A stretch of 64,000 bases of DNA, from NCBI GenBank assembly GCA_015345905.1, contig JADDTR010000018.1:62361-126360 (forward strand), written 5' to 3'. This DNA comes from Aotearoamyces nothofagi. Its lineage: Eukaryota > Ascomycota > Leotiomycetes > Leotiales > Tympanidaceae. The notes below the pieces were generated by a model. It worked only from the letters and a program-made list of their open reading frames with translations, made no database searches and had not been told where the DNA came from. Shown piece by piece: positions 1 through 11,145 of this stretch (its first letter is position 1; each line of letters starts with the position of its first letter). The position numbers and the translations under genes are program-made.

Positions 1-171
1 GCAGGAGGTTTTGGACTTGCTTGCAGATTTAGCATTCGTGAAGGTGCAGGTGGTAGCACGTTCCGCGAGATTCGGGCCAGCTGTTGGCATCGGCGCAGCG
101 GCTGGTGCAGCCGATACAACGGCCGCTCCTACGCCGAGGAGCAACGCAATGGAAGGGGCGTAGTTGACCAT
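1..171 (-). CDS. Endopolygalacturonase, 5' end only (partial)
   Basis: The minus strand from position 171 reads 57 codons that run off the window edge. Residues 1-22 form a signal peptide (MVNYAPSIALLLGVGAAVVS then AA), followed by a short Ala/Pro-rich propeptide ending near residue 38 and then TTCTFTNAKSASKSKTSC. The CTFT..(A)xxxKxxxC pattern is the conserved mature N-terminus of fungal GH28 endopolygalacturonases, which hydrolyse internal alpha-1,4 bonds of homogalacturonan outside the cell. The catalytic domain lies beyond the window, so the call rests on the N-terminus and on the divergent pectin methylesterase at 3788. A TATA-like element lies about 150 bp upstream. Confidence 0.72.
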   Translation of the reverse strand, partial: MVNYAPSIALLLGVGAAVVSAAPAAAPMPTAGPNLAERATTCTFTNAKSASKSKTSC

Positions 172-316
172 TTTCAAGAATGAATGTATACGAATAGATA
201 GCTGTCAAACCTATATGTGGTGTGAATGGAAGTAAGAACGAATGTAGATGTAGCAGTAAAAAGATGCGGGATCTTGATCTGCTGCCGAACAGAAGAGAGG
301 GGAGGGCAAGCACCCA

Positions 317-325
317 TTTTATATA
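317..325 (-). promoter_or_regulatory. TATA-like box of the endopolygalacturonase
   Basis: On the minus strand this reads TATATAAAA, about 145-155 bp upstream of the polygalacturonase ATG at 171. That spacing is usual for a fungal core promoter with a short 5' leader. Inferred from motif and position only. Confidence 0.45.
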
Positions 326-783
326 CTTGACTGGGCGAAGCTTGAGAAAGAATCTTGGTGGTCCGGCCGACGGCCGGCTTCTGGACAAAACGGTGCTAGG
401 ATACTTACTGTGCAAGTCTCCAATATACTCAGGATTCTCAGGATAGAGTGGGCAGTGAGCAGTGACATTCGACTCGGACATGGATAAGATTGGCGGGTCG
501 GGTAGAACCCTAGAACATGCATGATCTGCCAAACAGAGGTGGGCCTGGAGGGGGTCGGACCATGAGCCAAATCCACAAGTACGGTAGTACCATGCGACTA
601 TCTGTCGCCGTCGTCTCCAGTCCAAGATGGTGGATGGGCAGATATAGCAGAGACAGCAGATATAACAGAGCATGTTGAGCATGTTGACGCGGACCCACCA
701 CGAGTGCAGCTGCGGTCCTCAAGTATCTGCTTGACTTACGGAGGCAGGTCCTCATGCTGTCATGGAGTCATGTCGGCCTGCCT

Positions 784-844
784 TCTTGTCGTCTTGTCGT
801 CTTGTCGTCTTGTCGTCTTGTCGTCTTGTCGTCTTGTCGTCTTG
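784..844. repeat. 8-bp tandem repeat (CTTGTCGT)n
   Basis: About 7.5 near-perfect head-to-tail copies of CTTGTCGT. Open frames through it on both strands are by-products of the repeat. Confidence 0.9.
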
Positions 845-2047
845 CGGGGGCTGCCGGCAGTCATGGCGGCGATGCTTGGGCAAAGACAGAAGCTTTGCCA
901 TGCCGACTTGGCATCTCATTGGTGGAACGAAGAAGCATTCGAGGATCCCAGGACGGTTAGGAGCCGGGACGGGACCATTCTCGATCCAGGAACTCCAATA
1001 TAGCTCAGTATACGGTAGATCCCCGGGCACTATACATAGCACAGCCCGGCAGTTTACTCCCGTACCGGATGCAGGGTGCGAATGCGAACAGGATGGAGAC
1101 GAAGGGATGTAAAGGACAGGATGTCCTGTAGACCTACTGCAATACCGCATAGTACTGTACTGTGCCATGCTGTGCTGTGCTGTGCTATGCTGTGCCTGTG
1201 GCAGCATGGATAGCAGGGCAGGGAGAGACAGATGGGATGGAAGGCGAGAGCTCAGGGCAGCAAAAGCCGACGGCTACGCGGTAAATGGTTGCAGACAGGC
1301 CCAGGCTAGGTGCCTTACAGCAAGTGCAGGACTGGGCGCGAGCCGGCAAGTTGCTGGCAAGCTGCTGGTTTCAGCATGGATTAAGCATTTTATCTGAATC
1401 GGCGATCATGTGGGGTAAGACGGCCGGCTATTAAGGACCGGCGGGTACTCTACTCGCTACGAGCCACGCGCGCTTACGCTGTAGACCGTACGTAGTGGTG
1501 GCGTGTGTAGAGCTGTGTGCAGGGCACCGTACTGCACTGTCCTGTAGAGTGTAGGCACCTGCCGGTTACTGGCCTGCCGAGTGCCTCCTTATCCACCTAG
1601 GTACCTCGGGCATTCTGTGCTGTAGCCTGTAGGGTCCTATGGGCGTGGGCACGGGCACTGCCTACAGGCACCGCAGTGCTCTCTACAGCGTGTACAAGTC
1701 CAGTGCAGTGGATACTCTACAGTAGCTACTCTACATACAGTAGCTACTCTACAGTAGCTACAGCAGCTACAGTGCGTGCTAGGCGTGTGCTAGGCATGTG
1801 CAGTGTGATGCGCTGCACCTCCCTAATGCACTGCACTGCACGGCACGGCACGGCACAGCATCTCGGTTCCGTCAGAAGCACCGCCGTTTTGGTTTCGCCG
1901 CTCACGTTTCATCTGATCATTCTTTATCGAGACGACCGACGACCAACCACTCCAACCACGCGTTTTACAAGGCCACCAATCAGCAGCCCCATCGCTGTTT
2001 CGAGTGGTGCGTCGCGTCGATGGTGCGTGAATGCAAGCCCCCTCTCA

Positions 2048-2221
2048 CCACAACGGCTACGTATCTAGAATATCAATAGTAACCCACCGACGTCCGCAGC
2101 TGCATCCGTAGCATTCATCACCAGCTTCTCGACTGCCGGCTCTCAAGTCCGCTCTGGCCACAACGGCTACGTATTTAGTATATCAATAGTAGCCCACCGA
2201 CTTCAGTAGCCGCATCCGTAG
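2048..2221. repeat. Pair of 64-bp direct repeats, offset 110 bp
   Basis: Bases 2048-2111 and 2158-2221 share the same 64-bp block, starting CCACAACGGCTACGTAT and ending GCATCCGTAG, with roughly eight substitutions and no indel. The 46 bp between the copies (2112-2157) are not part of the repeat. This is a diverged local duplication longer than any microsatellite unit nearby. Confidence 0.85.
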
Positions 2222-2837
2222 TACAGTATCTATTGTATAGTAGTAGCTACCTCAACGTGTGCCATACTAGGTGTGTCAGTTGCCGACGGGGCCTATTACC
2301 TAACAGCCCAGAGGACATGCCCGTCTCCAGCTCTCATCTCGACCTGGATCATCCGTCATCTCATGTCCTGTCAGCTGAGGCCGTGTAACGGGCACTGAGG
2401 AACAGCCGGCAGTTACAGTTAAGGTAGTCAAGCCTTGGCGGGGAATGCATGAGCGGAGGGGAGTAGAGACGGCTGGAGGTACTGTGCCCGCAGGGGAGGG
2501 ACGTCCGGGCCAAGAGAGATCTTGTCTGCAGTATTTCCCTCCAATCGAGGCCCTCGCAGGCTGCTGCAGATGCAGCGATGGAGCACGTTCCTGATGCTTG
2601 GATCTGCGATATAACTCGCGGAAAATCGACCGAAGCCAGGTGCCAGGTTAAGGGGATGGGATGGGATGGACGGACGTGTGTGGTGTCGAGAACAAACACG
2701 GCGCCCGGCGTCCGGCGTCCGGGGAAGCTTGAGGGAGCACGACGGGCCGCAGCGCAGGCCTGCGGCTAGCCCGAAAACCTTGTTTCTGGCCCTGGCCTGT
2801 TGTGGCCTGTTTCTGTCCTGGCCATGTACCCGCAAGG

Positions 2838-3020
2838 TGCCTGTATCCGTAAAGCACCTGTATCCATACCTGTATCCATACCTGTATCCATATCTGTATC
2901 CATACCTGTATCCATACCTGTATCCATACCTGTATCCATATCTGTATCCGTACTTGTATCCGCACCTGTATCCGCACCTGTATCCATACCTGTATCGGCA
3001 TCTGTATCCGCACCTGCATT
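2838..3020. repeat. 12-bp minisatellite (CTGTATCCATAC)n
   Basis: About 15 tandem copies of a 12-bp unit, consensus CTGTATCCATAC, with variants CATATC, CGCACC and CGTACT at the end of the unit. Since 12 is a multiple of 3 and the unit lacks stops, all frames stay open and give artefactual Tyr-Leu-Tyr-Pro or Ser-Ile-Pro-Val repeat proteins. These are not considered genes. Confidence 0.92.
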
Positions 3021-3693
3021 TGTACAGTACTGTACCTGTATCCATACCTGTATCTGTACTTTACTTGGCTCCATACCTGCATCCGTATATACAGTACCTT
3101 GCCTTGCCTGCTATCGTACCGACGTCGCTTCTCTCGTCTCGTCTCGTCTCTGCTGGATGCGGGAGGGACGTACGTACGTGCCTCAGCACGTGCTCAGCTA
3201 TCCGCCTGTCCTACCTCCAGTACCTTGCTGTAGGATCCCTTCCATCCCTTCCATCTCTTCCATCTCTTCCATCCCTTCGGACCCGTTATTCCGTTGTTCC
3301 GTCGTTCCGTCAGTCCCCATTCGTGCCATTCCACTATCACCTACAGTACCTAAGGCACCTAAGCCACACTCCGTCCCTACCAGGCTACTGTACAGTGCAA
3401 TAAATAAATGTCTCCGCACCATCTGTCTGTCTACTTTGCATGCGGCACCACCCTGCCCTCTTCCACCGACACTTGGATTTCGATTCCACCTCTGGTCCTG
3501 CAGACATCACGTATCGCGCAGGTCCTGGCTGAGAATATGCGCTGCGTAAGCCCCGGTGGCTCTTAATTTGCACCAATGGCTTGCTTTCCTTGCTCGAGAT
3601 GGGTCTAGCCGTTTGGCCTATACTACGTCCTCCTGCATCCTACTATCATGCTGTAAAGCGTACGAGTTTCCCTTTAGGTATGTGTAATATCTC

Positions 3694-3700
3694 TATAAGA
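3694..3700 (+). promoter_or_regulatory. TATA-like box of the pectin methylesterase, beside a small inverted repeat
   Basis: TATAAGA lies about 90 bp upstream of the ATG at 3788. It overlaps a perfect 8-bp inverted repeat, TAAGAGGC (3696-3703) and GCCTCTTA (3710-3717), with a 6-nt spacer. Confidence 0.4.
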
Positions 3701-3787
3701 GGCTTCTATGCCTCTTAGAAAGAGTCGATGCTCGTTTATCCCTCAGACTCTACCTCTTCTGTCGTTGAAACATCATATTCTCTCATT

Positions 3788-4929
3788 ATGATGCTACCCT
3801 ATTTTATTCCTCTTTGCACGTTGGCAACTGCGGTGCTGGCTACGAGCCGCACAAAAGCTCCTTCGGGCTGTATCTCTGTTGGGTCGGGGAAAACATACAC
3901 GAAGGTATTTCTTGTTACAGAATGAAGCTCTCCTAATATATGTTCTTATCTCTGTGTCAGATCCAATCGGCAGTGGATTCACTCAGCACTTCCTCCTCTA
4001 CCGCCCAGTGCATCTTCATCTATTCTGGCACCTACAGCGAGCAAGTCTATATTAAAGCACGGACTGCGGAGCTTACCATCTATGGTTATACTACAGACAC
4101 CTCATCATACAGCAGCAATGTCGTGACGATCACTCACAGCTCCAGTTTGCTAAGCGGAGCTGATGACGATGATGCAACTGGTAAAGGACTATATCCCAAT
4201 ACTTAGGCCAATGAGCTAATAGACCAGCTACCGTGCGAAACCACGCAGCAGGAACTAAATTTTACAATATCAATATCAAAAACACCTATGGTAACTAAAA
4301 TCATATCTCCTCCCAGTTCATCTTATTAAACCTCGGCAGGCAAAGGATCACAAGCACTCGCTCTCAGCGCCTGGGGCGACACCCAAGGCTACTATGGTGT
4401 CGGGCTTTACGGATACCAAGACACACTGCTCAGCCAAACCGGTTATCAGGTCTTTGCAACATGTTACATCGAAGGCGCAGTCGATTTCATATTTGGCCAA
4501 CACGCACGCACCTGGATCGACAACAGCGACATTCGTGTAAGTGCCGGAGGCGGAGCTATCACAGCTAATGGACGATCCTCAAGCAGCGATACATCTATCT
4601 TCGTGATCAATGAATCCTCTGTAAAAGCTTCCAGCAGTTCCACCGCTAGCTCTGGTACCGTGTATCTGGGCCGCCCATGGACTGAATACGCATCCGTTTG
4701 CTTCCAGAAGACGTCGTTGAGTTCGATTATCAACTCTGCTGGGTGGGAGGTCTGGAGCTCTAGTGAGGCGAATACGGAGGATGTTACGTTTGAGGAATAT
4801 GCGAATACCGGAGATGGAGCTAGCGGAACGAGGGCGAGCTTTAGTACTAAATTGAGCAGTGCTCTGACTATCAAGTCTATCCTGAGCTCGTCCTATACAA
4901 GCTGGGTTGATACGACCTACTTGGCATAG
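3788..4929 (+). CDS. Secreted pectin methylesterase (CE8)
   Basis: Hydrolyses methyl esters of pectin, releasing methanol and de-esterified homogalacturonan that endopolygalacturonase can cut. Exons are 3788-3904, 3961-4180, 4228-4290 and 4340-4929, giving 329 residues, the usual size for fungal secreted enzymes. Residues 1-20 (MMLPYFIPLCTLATAVLATS) are a signal peptide. Family motifs follow: VGSGKTYT at the start of the beta-helix, ATVRNHAAGTKFYN spanning the second splice site, KGSQALALS, GYQDTLL and VDFIFGQ with the two catalytic aspartates, and LGRPW with the substrate-binding arginine. All three introns are GT-AG and phase-consistent. An ATG at 3791 is an equally good start; an in-frame ATG at 3728 would place the signal peptide internally and is rejected. 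The divergent polygalacturonase suggests co-induction. Confidence 0.93.
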
Positions 4930-5499
4930 AAAAGCCATGGAGGTGGAGTAGGGAGGGAGATGATGATGTGGTTGGGGGACTATGATAGATCCTCTCAACT
5001 GGTTCGATTCTATGTACCTATCGATTATTTACTACATTGTAGCGAATGTTCTTAGGAAATCTACTTTGAGAAATTTGCTAAACTTAAGCCAGAAAGTGTA
5101 CAAACATTCTGCATCATGTCAATTTCTCCTGCTGGCCAGCATCAAATAGTACTAATCCAACTAGCCTCCTAACTCCACCTTGCCTCTTAGAAAGGGAATA
5201 TTTGTAGGACTTAAAACATGCAAACTTGTTAGAACCTCTGTTTCCTACCGTCAAATCCAAACCGCTTCATATCATAAGTGCAAATAAGGCCCATAAAAAG
5301 ATAGTACGAATAGCAGGACTTGTATATAATCTTAGTTTGAATTGAATTTGCGCAAATGCTCTTGCAAGGGCCAGCATTATTAGCCTCGCCTCCTGTGAGG
5401 TCTTGTCTTCAGGCTCAAAGTGCCTACTAAAACGCCAAATGCCCAACTCCAGGCAATGCTGATCCAAAACGATTCTTTTTAAAAGAGGTATCTATCCCA
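4930..5499. other. Convergent intergenic region
   Basis: Lies between the 3' ends of the pectin methylesterase and the TRAPP subunit gene. Moderately AT-rich, presumably 3' UTRs. No gene, repeat or RNA was recognised. Confidence 0.6.
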
Positions 5500-6213
5500 T
5501 CACAACGTCGTCACACCTGGCGTCCAAGCCTCCCCGATCCTCTCGATGTCAGCCGTGAATTTCCGGCTCACGATCTTCTTCCCTCCCCTCCCCGTCGACG
5601 GGGAATGCTCGTCTGGATCATAGAACGGATTCTGTAGCAATCGCACGTAAGCGGCTTGCATTGCCCGGAAGACCTAGACGTACTATTAGCTTCTGAAACA
5701 TCACGGAACGGGATAGGCTGGCCGGCTCATTGGGCAAGACCAGACATACCGGCTTCAATTCCCCATCCCTCAGGCCTAATACGGCGGCCTTGGCCTGCGC
5801 AGCAGCCTTCGCATCCTCTGCACCTTTAGCGCCCGTACTCCGGCCTCTCATATCGACAACAGCAATGAATTTCACGCCGGTATTAGTCTCGAAGCCGTAC
5901 AAGCTCAGGCGCTCGTCCAGCGCATGGAGGAGGCCAAAATCTCCAGAGAGGCCTTGGCCGCTGGAGGCATTGGCGCGAGTGCGCGCCTCGAAGATGTCGA
6001 GGCTGCTGGAGAGGATCAGGGAGAACTGAAGGGGTGTGCGGATCGGTGTTGGTGGGCTGGTCGAGGTGCTAGGGAAGATGGATATGTGGAGGGGATTGTT
6101 CTAAGACGTGAGTATTTAGCGGGACTTGTAGAGACGGAGGAGGAGATGGCGGGGAGGGAAAGCCTTACGTTTTTGCCGATTACCCCTAGGCAGGCTATTG
6201 ACGGAATCGCCAT
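5500..6213 (-). CDS. TRAPP complex subunit, TRAPPC2L/Tca17 (sedlin-like)
   Basis: Component of the TRAPP tethering complexes that activate Rab GTPases in ER-Golgi and Golgi traffic. Exons on the minus strand are 6213-6169, 6100-5750 and 5673-5500, giving 189 residues. The longin-type fold is recognisable: an N-terminal strand ACLGVIGKNNNPLHIS, a middle part with FEARTRANASSGQG and LLHALDERLSLYGFETNTGVKFIAVVD, and a C-terminal helix QAAYVRLLQNPFYDP, the signature end of TRAPPC2/TRAPPC2L proteins. It has an Ala/Lys/Gly-rich insertion (about residues 105-130), common in filamentous fungi. Shares a 514 bp promoter region with ALG14. Confidence 0.88.
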
Positions 6214-6727
6214 CTTGGTTTTGTTGTGCGTAGGAGGGGGATTTGGTGGTTGAGGCTGCGAGTGCTAAGGAGTTGCCGCTATGGACGAGGCTGAACTGCC
6301 GACTTCCAGGCGAGGCTCGCAAGGCGTGGAATCGTGTGCACTGGGAGAATACGATATCATTGGACTACGGTATCAAAGAAGCTCCTTCATAGGATAACAA
6401 ACTAGAAATTCTCATATTCACGTAGCAACGATAACTGCAGACAATGCATTATCTAGACAAATCAGAATTTCTCACTCAGATGCATAGCAATGAAAAGTTT
6501 CAGGCCAGTTGTCACTAGGCGAGGCTTTCAGGCAGACGAGCGTTGCTCCTTTCTCGCGGATACCACAACGAGACATGAACCTTTAGTTTGGTGTCTGCAG
6601 GCTCTTACTGTCTGTGCTGGAGGGTAAACCGGACAAGGCCAACACGAGATGCCGAACTTCACGACCTACAGCACCTGCATCCCCGCCTTGCACACCTGAT
6701 CATTAGTTCCCAGCCTCGCACATCACC
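6214..6727. promoter_or_regulatory. Divergent promoter region, TRAPP subunit / ALG14
   Basis: 514 bp between two divergent start codons. No clear TATA element, tandem repeat or short gene was found. Confidence 0.5.
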
Positions 6728-7523
6728 ATGGCCCAAGTCACAGCCTTGCGGCTGCTCCTCGCAGCAGTCGTGCTCCTGGCCACCAGCATATCTGTAAGGA
6801 CACCCTGCTCTGCATCTCTTCACCTACTGACCACGCGTCGCCCTCTAGCTCCGCCTGCTCTACGTGCTCCCCGCCCTCAGCCGCCGAGCAGCAAAGCCGC
6901 GCCGCGACGGCGCCCAAGCCCACGTCCTCGTCGTCCTGGGATCTGGCGGCCACACGGCAGAGATGCTCTCGATCCTGCGCAACCTGGACCCGCGCCGCTA
7001 CCAGTACCGCACCTATGTCGTCCAGGAGAACGACCCCTTCAGCGCCGGCAAGGCCAGGGAATTCGAGCTCGGCCTCGCCCGCAGGCACGCGCTGCCGTCG
7101 GACGCCGCTGGGGGCTCTGGGTATCGCATCGTTGCGGTGCCGCGAGCGCGTAATATCTTCCAGCCGCTCTACAGGACGCCCTTGTCGTGCCTCAGCTGTC
7201 TGCGAGCCTGCCTCCGAGTCGTGGCGCAGGCGCCGCCGCCTCGTCCGGGCTCCCAGCAGCCTCATTGCACACCCGATATCATCATGACCAATGGTCCGGC
7301 GACGGGCGTCATTGTCGTGCTCGCGGTTCTGGTGCTGAGGTTCTTTGGGTTACAAGGGCGCGGTGCCATGAGGACGATTTATGTGGAGAGTTGGGCGAGA
7401 GTCAGGACGCTGAGTCTGAGCGGGAAGATACTGCTTAAGCTGGGTCTGACAGATAGATTTTTGGTCCAGTGGGAAGACCTGCAGGGCGGACGGGCAGAGT
7501 TTAGAGGCCCTCTGGTGGAGTAA
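6728..7523 (+). CDS. ALG14: UDP-GlcNAc transferase membrane-anchor subunit Alg14
   Basis: Alg14 anchors the catalytic Alg13 to the ER membrane. Together they add the second GlcNAc to GlcNAc-PP-dolichol in N-glycan precursor synthesis. Exons 6728-6793 and 6849-7523 give 246 residues. An N-terminal transmembrane segment (LLLAAVVLLATSISLRLLYVL) is split by the intron at a phase-0 junction. Then come HVLVVLGSGGHTAEML, YRTYVVQENDPFS, PRARNIFQPLY, DIIMTNGPATGVIVVLA, IYVESWARVRTLSLSGKIL and DRFLVQWEDLQ, all diagnostic of Alg14. The length is near the family norm. Confidence 0.93.
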
Positions 7524-7842
7524 GGGATATGTCTATGTCTAGACCAAGGACTTGCGATGCATCTGGCGGTGGCGTCTAGGGGGGTATATGTGCTTTTAGA
7601 GCACGTATCTGTCTTAGACTGGTGATCTTTATTAATAAACATTATAAATGCAAATTACGGCACACATGGGGTGTGGATCGTCAAGAGAAGCTCAATATTC
7701 TACAGGTGGTGAATTCAATGATATGGAAATATTCTGGTCAGCTCTCTAGCCGCAGACGCTGTATGCAAACGCCTGGCAGTGCCCTCATCACGTAGTGGTG
7801 TCCACAAAGCTTATGCTACATTTTATACACGTCCATGCTATC
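7524..7842. other. Convergent intergenic region ALG14 / uL24m
   Basis: 319 bp between two convergent stop codons, presumably the 3' UTRs. Nothing else seen. Confidence 0.6.
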
Positions 7843-8991
7843 TCACGCAACTACTGCTGCCGCCACTGGGTTTGCAGCCTCCTGAGCTAATTGCTTCTTT
7901 CTCGCGATGACCGCACCAATCCTGGCCAGCATCTCAGGAGTAAGCTTTGCCTTGCCCTGAGCCTTTCGCTTCTGCCTTTCTCTCTTGTTGATTTCATTGA
8001 TGGGAGTCTTCATCAGTTTCGATAGCTTCTTCTTCTCCTCCTTCTCCTCGTCCTCTTCGAACTTCTTCTGGATGTACTCTTCGTCATGTCTAGTTCTAAA
8101 GATCGAGAACTTATTCCTCAGTTCGTCAATGACCGTAGACGGCATCGGCGGCTTTAACAGACTGGGCACGAAAGTTTGTGTTTCGACCTCTAGCCGCAGG
8201 GTGTCGCAGTCGAAGTCTGCATGTTCTTTTGGCTCAACTTTGGGCCAGGGGATTACTGTGCCGAGGCCAGCAATCATACGCTTCCATTGCTTTCTGCCAG
8301 TATAACGATCATGGAAGACTCTGCCGTTCTCGATGTTTCGGACAATCACATCCCGTGTGATGCCAGTTTCCGGATCGGCCATTGGGAAGACGAGCTTGAC
8401 CGAGGTGAGGGAGATTGGCTTTTCGATGGAGCGGACTGGTCGTCTGTCCCTTTCATCCTGGGTCAACATCCATGATGGGACCGATATATCAATCTGTGAG
8501 GAGCAATGGTCAGTTCAATTGGTGGAAGAAGACCCAGTAATAGATAATCATACCATATTCAAACCATCCACAGTAAGCTCCTGCCTCCTCCTGTCTAGAC
8601 TTGCTACCTTTCCAATCTTTCCCTTGTCTCTTCCCTCCAGTAGCACAACTCTATCTCCAGGTACAATGTTGGCATACCGCCCTCCTTCGGGGTTTATTTT
8701 CAGCCGCTGCTCTAGACTTAATTCCTCCCCTCTCATCCGCTGAGTGTGGACTGTGCCGTATGTTTCCTTTGCAAGTCCCACATCTCGTTTTGGTGCCAGA
8801 GGCCCTAGCTCCCAGTTCTCCCTCCGCACCTGTCTGGCTTTCTTTATATCTCCGGTCACATCCTGCCGCACGAAAGCAGCTTGTTCTCGTCGAGTCTTGG
8901 CCTGCTCACGATCGTACTTGTCTTTTCGCCGTGCAAGCCGTCGGGCTGCCTGGTTCTCGGCGAGAAGAGTACGCCGTATGACTTTCTGCAT
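7843..8991 (-). CDS. MRPL40: Mitochondrial large-subunit ribosomal protein uL24m (MRPL40-like, KOW domain)
   Basis: Exons 8991-8554 and 8493-7843 give 362 residues. The KOW motif is clear: IVPGDRVVLLEGRDKGKIGKV (about residues 105-125), followed by TVDGLNM at the splice junction and IDISVPSWML. A basic N-terminus (MQKVIRRTLLAENQAARRLARRK) resembles a mitochondrial targeting sequence. The C-terminus has a long charged helix (KKFEEDEEKEEKKKLSKLMKTPINEINKRERQKRKAQ). The start at 8991 is preferred over an in-frame ATG at 9039 because homologues begin with the MQK-like basic segment. Confidence 0.87.
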
Positions 8992-10153
8992 GGCACAGAG
9001 GTGATTGTGGTAGAGGTCAATTGAGTGCTGGCACCACACGCACTCTCTATAAAATCGTCTCTTGGGCTCAGCTCGGAGTGAAATTACACGCTAGACTATA
9101 TATGTAATAGTGCACTTCGGCTTCTTAAGGAGATCACGCTGTAACTTCCAAGCTTTCCATGTACAAGGACGGTTGAAATCTCCCTAGACTTCATCTTTAC
9201 ATGATCTTTACGTTGCTATTGTCGTTTATTTGCCAAACTTGCCAAGTTAACTGACCTTGGCTGCCAATGTCTACCTGCACTGTTCTGTACTGTGCCCTCG
9301 TGCAGACCCCTGTCCAGCTGAGGACTCCAAGACTCCTTTAGCAACGTGAGACGCGATGCACGCACAAGACGCAAAAGTGCAGCCGAAGATCCAATCCCCT
9401 GAAGCACGAGCTACGTTATCATCTCCTTGCTCCCCAACGTTCTATAAATACCAATGTGTCCGCGCGACTCTCCCGGATCAAGAATCAATACAATACAAGA
9501 TTCCCTATATGAGAGGCCGACACGTGTATGCCTGTCCAGTGCTCACTTGTCTCTCGGAGCTTCCCATATGTTGAGCTCCGTTGGCAAGGATGGCCAGGGG
9601 GGGCCAAATCTAGAATTATGCTCCCTACTCCGTAAACTCGAACAGGTACGGGCGCCGATAAAAGAATGCGGATAAGAGCATGAATGCGACGGGCGTCGGC
9701 CACAGCAACCAGTGCAATGTCATGAAGCCAGCGACTATACCCTAGAGAAAGCCGAATTTGACGCTGGAGACAGCAGGCGCGAGGATACTGCATGTGCAAT
9801 ATAATGTGAATAGGGAACTGATGTATTGCGTCTCAATTGCTCCAGCATGATTCATTCATTACCTCTTTCACCATGATGACCCCCAGCCATAGCCATAGCC
9901 AACCGCCTCGGCCTAACTCGTAAGGCCAAAAGAGCCGCGTGCACCCAGCACTTTCTTTCTTGCTCCTGCCAAAACCAAACACGGCTAGGCACCAAAGAGC
10001 ACCATCTCGCAACTCGCAACCTCGCAATCATCAATCTCCAACACCACTTTCACCACTCAACCTCCTGCGATTCCAGGCGAATTTTCTTGCAACCGCCTGT
10101 ACCCAGTATTGCCATATTCCTTTCTCTCAGTTTACCCAAATACCACCCTCGAT
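8992..10153. promoter_or_regulatory. Divergent intergenic region uL24m / RHO1
   Basis: 1.16 kb holding the promoters of both genes. The stretch just before RHO1 (about 9900-10150) is pyrimidine-rich and CAA-rich, like long fungal 5' leaders. No gene supported. Confidence 0.5.
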
Positions 10154-11145
10154 ATGGCGGAAATCCGTCGAAAGCTCGTCATTGTAGGCGATGGTGCCTG
10201 CGGTAAGACTTGTCTATTGATGTAAGTACCCATCGTCCAAAGTCATCCTGCTTGGAGCACAACCACAATCAAGGAACACATCACTGATTACATTGCAGTG
10301 TCTTCTCAAAGGGTACCTTCCCAGAGGTAAGGCTCTCTGCTCTTGCACATCAATTCGAAACCCTATCATACGCGGCTTATTTACATGGCACCACCTGGCG
10401 AAGAATGCCAACCCCTTATAATGCGTGGTGTATGGGACCTAGCAGTGGGATGTTTAGCTAACGATTGATGTGCAAAGGTCTACGTTCCAACTGTCTTCGA
10501 GAACTATGTCGCCGACGTTGAAGTTGATGGAAAGCACGTCGAGCTAGCTCTATGGGATACGGCTGGCCAAGAAGATTACGACCGTCTCCGACCTCTCTCA
10601 TACCCCGATTCCCACGTTATCCTCATCTGTTTTGCTATTGACTCACCAGACTCGCTCGACAACGTTCAGGAGAAGGTATGGTGATAAACATAGCCAATCA
10701 AAGACGGCGTCTATCCAATTGAAAAGGAAACACTAACACATGCCAAATTGTAGTGGATCTCTGAGGTTCTACATTTCTGCCAGGGCCTTCCCATTATTCT
10801 TGTCGGCCTCAAGAAGGATCTCCGCTACGACCAGAAGACCATCGAAGAGCTGCACAAGACCAGCCAGAAGCCCGTCACCCCTGAACAGGTAAGCATGGCT
10901 AGACCCCCTGTGTATCCTCGGCGCGCAAGACCATATACTGCATCCTCGGAATTATGATATCATGTTTCTTATGCCTAGCTGACATTGTGACACAGGGTGA
11001 GGAGATTCGCAAGAAGGTTGGCGCTTACAAGTATCTTGAATGTTCTGCAAAGACCAATGAGGGTGTTCGTGAGGTGTTTGAGCACGCGACCCGTGCAGCT
11101 CTTTTGACCAAGAAGAAGAAGAAGGACAAGTGCCTCATCCTGTAA
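10154..11145 (+). CDS. RHO1: Rho-family small GTPase Rho1
   Basis: Regulatory GTPase at the plasma membrane that activates beta-1,3-glucan synthase and the protein kinase C cell-wall pathway. Exons 10154-10221, 10299-10326, 10478-10675, 10754-10888 and 10996-11145 give 192 residues. The P-loop GDGACGKT (residues 12-19), effector loop [19 protein letters not shown] switch II, the Rho insert helix near [18 protein letters not shown], and [10 protein letters not shown] are all present. A polybasic run (KKKKKDK) and the CAAX box CLIL (geranylgeranyl type) end the protein. All four introns fit phase. The second exon is only 28 nt. Confidence 0.96.

Larger units (their letters stand above)
172..3787. 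other. 3.6 kb divergent intergenic region between two pectinase genes
   Basis: No gene is supported here. The many overlapping frames come from short tandem repeats whose unit lengths keep frames open. It holds an 8-bp array (784-844), TGCTG/TGTGC tracts (1161-1195), TAGCTACTC repeats (1719-1765), a 64-bp direct repeat pair (2048-2221), a 12-bp minisatellite (2838-3020), a TCTCG tract (3124-3150) and a CATCCCTTC-type tract (3234-3277). Because the polygalacturonase and pectin methylesterase start at opposite ends, it serves as the regulatory region of both. Confidence 0.7.

Noticed and set aside
2428-3549. Long overlapping ORFs on both strands with YLYP-, IPVS- or GYRY-type repeats
   Set aside because: They are produced by the 12-bp minisatellite, which keeps all frames open; there is no conserved domain or splice-coherent structure.
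4999-5009. tRNA B-box-like GGTTCGATTCT
   Set aside because: No A-box at the right distance and no cloverleaf can be folded around it.
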